NCBI GenBank assembly: GCA_025738555.1
Contig: JAOVFP010000013.1
Location: forward strand, 992,001-1,056,000
DNA from: Cyathus striatus
Taxonomy: Eukaryota > Basidiomycota > Agaricomycetes > Agaricales > Nidulariaceae
DNA: 64,000 nt
Direction of reading: 5' to 3'
Below the pieces are notes generated by a model that was given only the letters and a program-made list of their open reading frames with translations, made no database searches and was not told the origin of the DNA. Below are positions 59,746 through 64,000 of the stretch, piece by piece. Made by a program: the position numbers and the translations under genes. Position 1 is the first letter of the stretch. Each line of letters starts with the position of its first letter.

Positions 59746-61192
59746 CCGTGATTGATCATTTAAAGGAGCTGAAAGCTGCTATTTTCGATGAAGCACCTTA
59801 TCGTGCTTCAACTCATAACATAATACATTCCGGTGACCAACCAACGGACTCAGTTATTCTACAGAACAAAGAACGGAATCAGGTAAGTCAGATCTGGTGC
59901 TCCATCATGACAGATCCGCAACCGATGTTTTGGCTCTCAGTTGCATAGATCTTCTTGATCTATCTGGCTCTGATGTAGAATCCCTCGCTTCTGCCTGCGA
60001 ACCAGTCACACTCGGCGCGAACAGTAAACCAGATCCTTCACATCACGGAGTTTTGAAAATGGACAAGGAAATCTTTGCTATAAATTTCTAGTTGACGCAA
60101 GACAATATCAGTCTGGATATACTCAGTTTTATTGAAATCAACTTCCTGGAGGGCAGGAGTGATACATCAGAATATACCCGCACAGAAATCGATCAGCCGA
60201 ATGTGTATGGTATAGCATAGGTATCTTTAACTATCGCTAACAAAATCTACTAATTTGAATCATTCAGGAAAAGACTCGTTTATCAAAAAGCACCAATATT
60301 CACAGAAAAAAGTAATCATGTTTTGCTCTCTCATCATTGCATTCCCCACAGCCACTCCAAGTGAAGGTGGAGAACTTAGCTTCTTTTACCGCAATAAATC
60401 ATGGACGTGGTATTCAGCAGAAATTCTAAGAAACACTGAGCCACGATCTATTGCTTATGTCGCTTTCTACAACCACATCTTGACCACATCGACATTTCCC
60501 TCTCACCCATTACCAAGGGACATCAGGTTACGTTAACCTATAAGTTATATTGCCTCAACCGAGACCCTACAGTGGAGCATGTAGTGATTTCCCCCAGTGC
60601 CATATCTGAAGAGAATGCTTTCAAAACAGCTCTTTATAATGGATTAAAGGATCCGAAATTTCTCCCAGACGGAGGATACCTTGGTTTCGGTCTATGCTAT
60701 ACATATCCTGTCGGCGAGGACGAGGACATCTCCAGTGGCAGTGATCTGGAAGATCTAAAACAATTCCTGAAAGGACGTGAAGCCATGACGCTAAATGTAT
60801 GCACAAGCCTTGGGCTCGATGCTAATGTCAAAGCAGTGTACAATAGAATCCCAAGTTCAACGAACTACATGCCTAGAGATCATTACGGAGGCCACTTTGT
60901 GATTGATGAAAAGTTTTATCCAGACAACCTGGGAAGATTCGAGCAAAAGAAGTTCATCAGCAAACACAACGGATGGAAAGCTTGTGCTGTAGATGGCAAT
61001 GGAGAGGTGGGTGAAAATGAAGATAAAGACGCAAGGCCAATTCTGTGGATTAGAGATATCAAGTCGGAATGGTCGGAATTTAGGACCACCTATGTCAGTG
61101 ATAGTCATCCCAACTACTTGAGTGGATATATTTGCCTTCTGACCACAGTGAACTGCAGTGACTCTGCAAGGACGACGTTGTACTTATGTTGA
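59746..61192 (+). pseudogene. 2OG-Fe(II)-oxygenase-like, copy 3 (start lost, frameshift)
   Basis: The sequence aligns with copies 1, 2 and 4 in all three exons. The start codon reads GTG-ATT where copy 4 has ATG-GTC. A TAG near 60089 replaces the Glu of NFELTQ. A shift near 60475 separates EPRSIAYVAF from SLSPITKGHQVTLTYKLYC. The long C-terminal frame 60572-61192 is still intact and ends in TTVNCSDSARTTLYLC. The metal site is again altered (HQY in place of HxD, Ile in place of the distal His). It is in direct tandem with copy 4. Confidence 0.78.
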
Positions 61193-61339
61193 CCCAATTT
61201 GGCATAGTCTGGACTCTGTGCTATTCGCTTGAACCTCGCTTTAAATATCACTTCATAAGTACATCCAGTCTATGACTCTACGCTGTGCGTATCCCAGGTT
61301 TTCTTTTCCAATCCTATCAACCGGAACATGCTCTGATGA

Positions 61340-61790
61340 CTCAAAGATGACTTGATAGCAACTTTATATTATAATAGTGTCTGAGCCTTGCACATAGCCT
61401 ATGGGCTAGGACGATTAGTACACGTGACAAGTAATTATAAGTCACTGGCTGGCAGTGGCAGCTCAGTGGCAAATTTGATAGTAAACGACGGTCATTAAGT
61501 ATGGAAGCGGTTTTATGCCAAAAAAAAATGACATCGGAATGGTACATTGTATTGTCCAAGTTATTGCTTAACACAGCAGTTCGAAAACTTTGTTTCTTAC
61601 TTTCGTTATGTAATGTAAGCTACAACATACCACAAAAAAAAAAAAAACTTTGAATAAGGGATTTCGTGTCATTATCATGATGTGGACGAGTGCGACAAAA
61701 TGAAACGGGTCGCAATTATTTAATATGGGCTTGACCGGGAATTGAACCTAGAACATAAACCAACCATCAAGCCATAATTAAGTTCTGTAA
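61340..61790 (-). repeat. Third copy of the nucleotidyltransferase 5' flank, with tRNA-Pro remnant
   Basis: The minus strand near 61485-61575 matches the shared upstream blocks (AACTTGGACAATACAATG and so on). At 61715-61760 GGCTTGATGGT is joined directly to GGTTCAATTCCCGGTCAAGCC, the two ends of a tRNA-Pro with its middle deleted. The ends still form a 7-base acceptor pairing. No nucleotidyltransferase coding follows, so this is a remnant of an older duplication between oxygenase copies 3 and 4. Confidence 0.6.
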
Positions 61791-61983
61791 TACAGAATGG
61801 ATGATTATTCGAAATTCGAATCATAAAGTATTTAAATACATGCCAGTCCATTGTATTGTTCTGTCACCGAGGTACCGATACATTTAAATATTAAAGTACA
61901 TTATTTCAATTCATTACAACTACAGTCCATAATTATGCACTTTACCAACGTGCATTGACCGTGCATCTAAGTATCTGGCCACG

Positions 61984-63259
61984 ATGGTCGATCATTTAAA
62001 GGAGCTGAAAACCGCTATTTTCGATAAAGCCCCTTACCGTGCTGCAACCCACAACACTACGGCAAGCAACCAACGGACTCAACTATTCTACAGGGTAAAG
62101 AATGGAGTCAGGTAAGTCGAACTGTCGAATCAGATGACGCTCCATGCTGGCTCCATGGTTCCTTGACCGATGTTTTGGCTCTCAGCTGCATAGATCTCCT
62201 CAATCTATCCGACTCCGATGTAGAATCACTCGCTTCTGCCTGCGAACCAGCTACGTTTGATGCAAGCAGTGAATCAGATCCTTCACATCACGGAGTATTG
62301 AAGATGGACAAAGAAAATTTTGCTACAAACTTCGAGTTAACACAAGACGATATTGGGTTGGACATACTCAGCTTTATCGAGAACAACTTTCTGGAGGGTA
62401 CAAGTGAAACAATGGAATATATCCGTGCAGAAATTCATCAATTGAATATGTATGGTACGACATAAGTATCCCTTAATATCACCAGCACTGAAAATCTATT
62501 AATTTGTGGCCTCTAGGAAAGGACTCGTTGATAAAAAGGCATAAATATTCACGGGAGAAAGAAATCAATTTTGGATCTCTCGTCGTTGTGTTTTCAACAG
62601 CAACTTCAAACGAAGGCGGAGAACTCACTTTCTTTTATCACAATAAGTCATGGACGTGGGATCCAGCAAAAATCCTAAGAAATGCTGAGCCACGAACTAT
62701 TGCCTATGTCGCTTTCCACAACAATACCGACATTTCCCTGTCACCCGTTACCAAAGGACATCAGGTCATGTTAACATACAAGCTCTATTGCCTAGATAGA
62801 GAGAATGCGGATAATTTAGTGATTTCCCCTAGCGTCATATCTGAAGAGAATACTTTTAGATCAGCTCTTTATAATGCATTGAAGGACCCGAAATTCCTCC
62901 CAGACGGAGGATACCTTGGCTTTGGTCTGTGCTATGCATATTCCTTCGACGAAGACTTCTCCGATTTGAAAAACCTAAAGCAATTCTTGAAAGGACGTGA
63001 TGCCATGACACTAAGTGTATGCACAAGTCTTGGGCTCGATGCTAATGTCAAAGCAGTGTACAGTGGAATCCCAAATTCAGTGGAAGGCTGCTTCGGCCTT
63101 GATAGCGATGGCTATGAAGGCCACTTTGTGATTGATGAAGTATTTTCTCCACATATACTGAGTACAGTCTATCAAAAGGAGTTCATTCGCAAACACAACG
63201 GATGGAAAGCATATGTCATGAAAACTAAGTTTGCCCTGCATGGCATTATGGTGCTCTGA
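61984..63259 (+). CDS. 2OG-Fe(II)-oxygenase-like, copy 4 (open but C-terminally truncated)
   Basis: Exons 61984-62111, 62186-62454 and 62517-63259 give 379 residues. The first two exons have exactly the lengths of those in copy 1 (128 and 269 bases). The N-terminal block, DSLIKRHKYSRE, FGSLVVVFSTA and SPVTKGHQVMLTYKLYC are all present. HxD is HKY, the distal His position is Ile and the Arg is Gln. After KHNGWKAY the sequence departs from the family and stops, losing about 58 residues including the conserved end with WIRD and CSDS. Loss of the end may make it a pseudogene although no internal stop exists. Confidence 0.7.
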
Positions 63260-64000
63260 AATGCCTCAATGCAAAGGTCATACCGTAATGTTTATAAACG
63301 AGGACGAAACCACACAAAGCATTGTAAAACTTGGTAATAAGGATTGTAATACACGCTTTTCTCTAAATGCTTTATAAAGCTAGCTAATCTTACAATAGAT
63401 TTCAAGAAAGACTTAACCCCTTTCGTAAAACTAGATATCTTCCTTATTTCTCTATAGGGAACCGGTCAGAAAGAGTAGGTAATTCCAAAATAATGGTTTT
63501 TACTAATTATAGTGTACTACATTCAGTGATCAACATGTAAGTCTAAGTACGTATGGAAAGCCTAACAACCACGCTCAATTTCATCAAGTGAAATTGATTT
63601 CCGACATTCGGCATCACGGCTTTCTCGGTTAGAATTCACTATTTCGTAACGCTCACATAAAAGTGCAATTCCATACCTACCATCTATTAATCGTATACAC
63701 AACTATGTATTCAAGATTTCAAAATTGGTTTGTCTGCGCTACGGAGTTGTATATCGTATTACGTAATCGTCAGCATACGCATCCTTAGTACGTACGCATC
63801 TGTATGTGTTCCGCTTGCATATCTGCACGATCCCCCTCTGTTATGTATACTTAGCTACATTTGCGCGCTCATGGTTTTTCATCTATAAATTCTATCTCTG
63901 TCTACTACATTTTACAAAATTCATTACAAAACCTATATATATTTTCCAATCTCTCGTAGCTCTACTAACTACTCATTTTATTTCTATCTTGGTTTACCTT
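63260..64000. other. No gene recognised
   Basis: AT-rich intergenic DNA with stops in all frames. I see no repeat or RNA gene. Confidence 0.35.

Overview
The window reads as nuclear DNA of a mushroom-forming basidiomycete (Agaricomycetes). Genes are split by 45-75 base introns with GT-AG (sometimes GC-AG) borders and CTRAY-like branch points. The recognisable families are expanded in that group: DUF6534-type membrane proteins, a Zn2Cys6 regulator, AIG1-like GTPases, 2OG-Fe(II)-oxygenase-like proteins and a fungal Helitron. Much of the DNA is repeats and decaying duplicates, so this looks like a gene-poor, dispensable region. No species can be named from the sequence alone.

Layout. 0-4.5 kb: a dead PP4-type phosphatase and a small secreted protein. 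4.5-16.6 kb: a broken Helitron (replication initiator plus Pif1-like helicase, minus strand) and three copies of an unrecognised protein family. One copy is intact and divergently paired with the Helitron N-terminus. A TA-flanked MITE sits inside the Helitron coding region. 17-22.7 kb: a Lys/Ala/Pro-rich protein, a tRNA-headed repeat, an unknown spliced gene and an intact GTPase gene. 23.7-26 kb: a nucleotidyltransferase-like pseudogene facing an intact oxygenase-like gene. 27-32 kb: a 20-bp minisatellite and a flavin-monooxygenase pseudogene. 32.3-34.7 kb: an intact DUF6534 gene with a second MITE in an intron. 37-43 kb: an intact nucleotidyltransferase-like gene and a nearly intact oxygenase-like gene. 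43.7-45.8 kb: a second DUF6534 gene. 47.5-50 kb: a degenerate repeat array. 50.5-51.7 kb: an intact Zn2Cys6 regulator. 53.3-56.3 kb: a tandem array of about 740-840 base units. 56.9-63.3 kb: an inverted copy of the nucleotidyltransferase-like gene and two tandem oxygenase-like genes.

The most interesting signal is a gene pair that recurs three times: a nucleotidyltransferase-fold protein next to a 2OG-Fe(II)-oxygenase-like protein whose metal and cofactor residues are replaced in all four copies. The shared flank upstream of the nucleotidyltransferase carries remnants of a tRNA-Pro gene. The second candidate is the unknown family associated with the Helitron. Family names rest on motifs recognised by eye; no database search was run. 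Splice junctions were inferred by hand and checked by reading frame and by comparison between copies.
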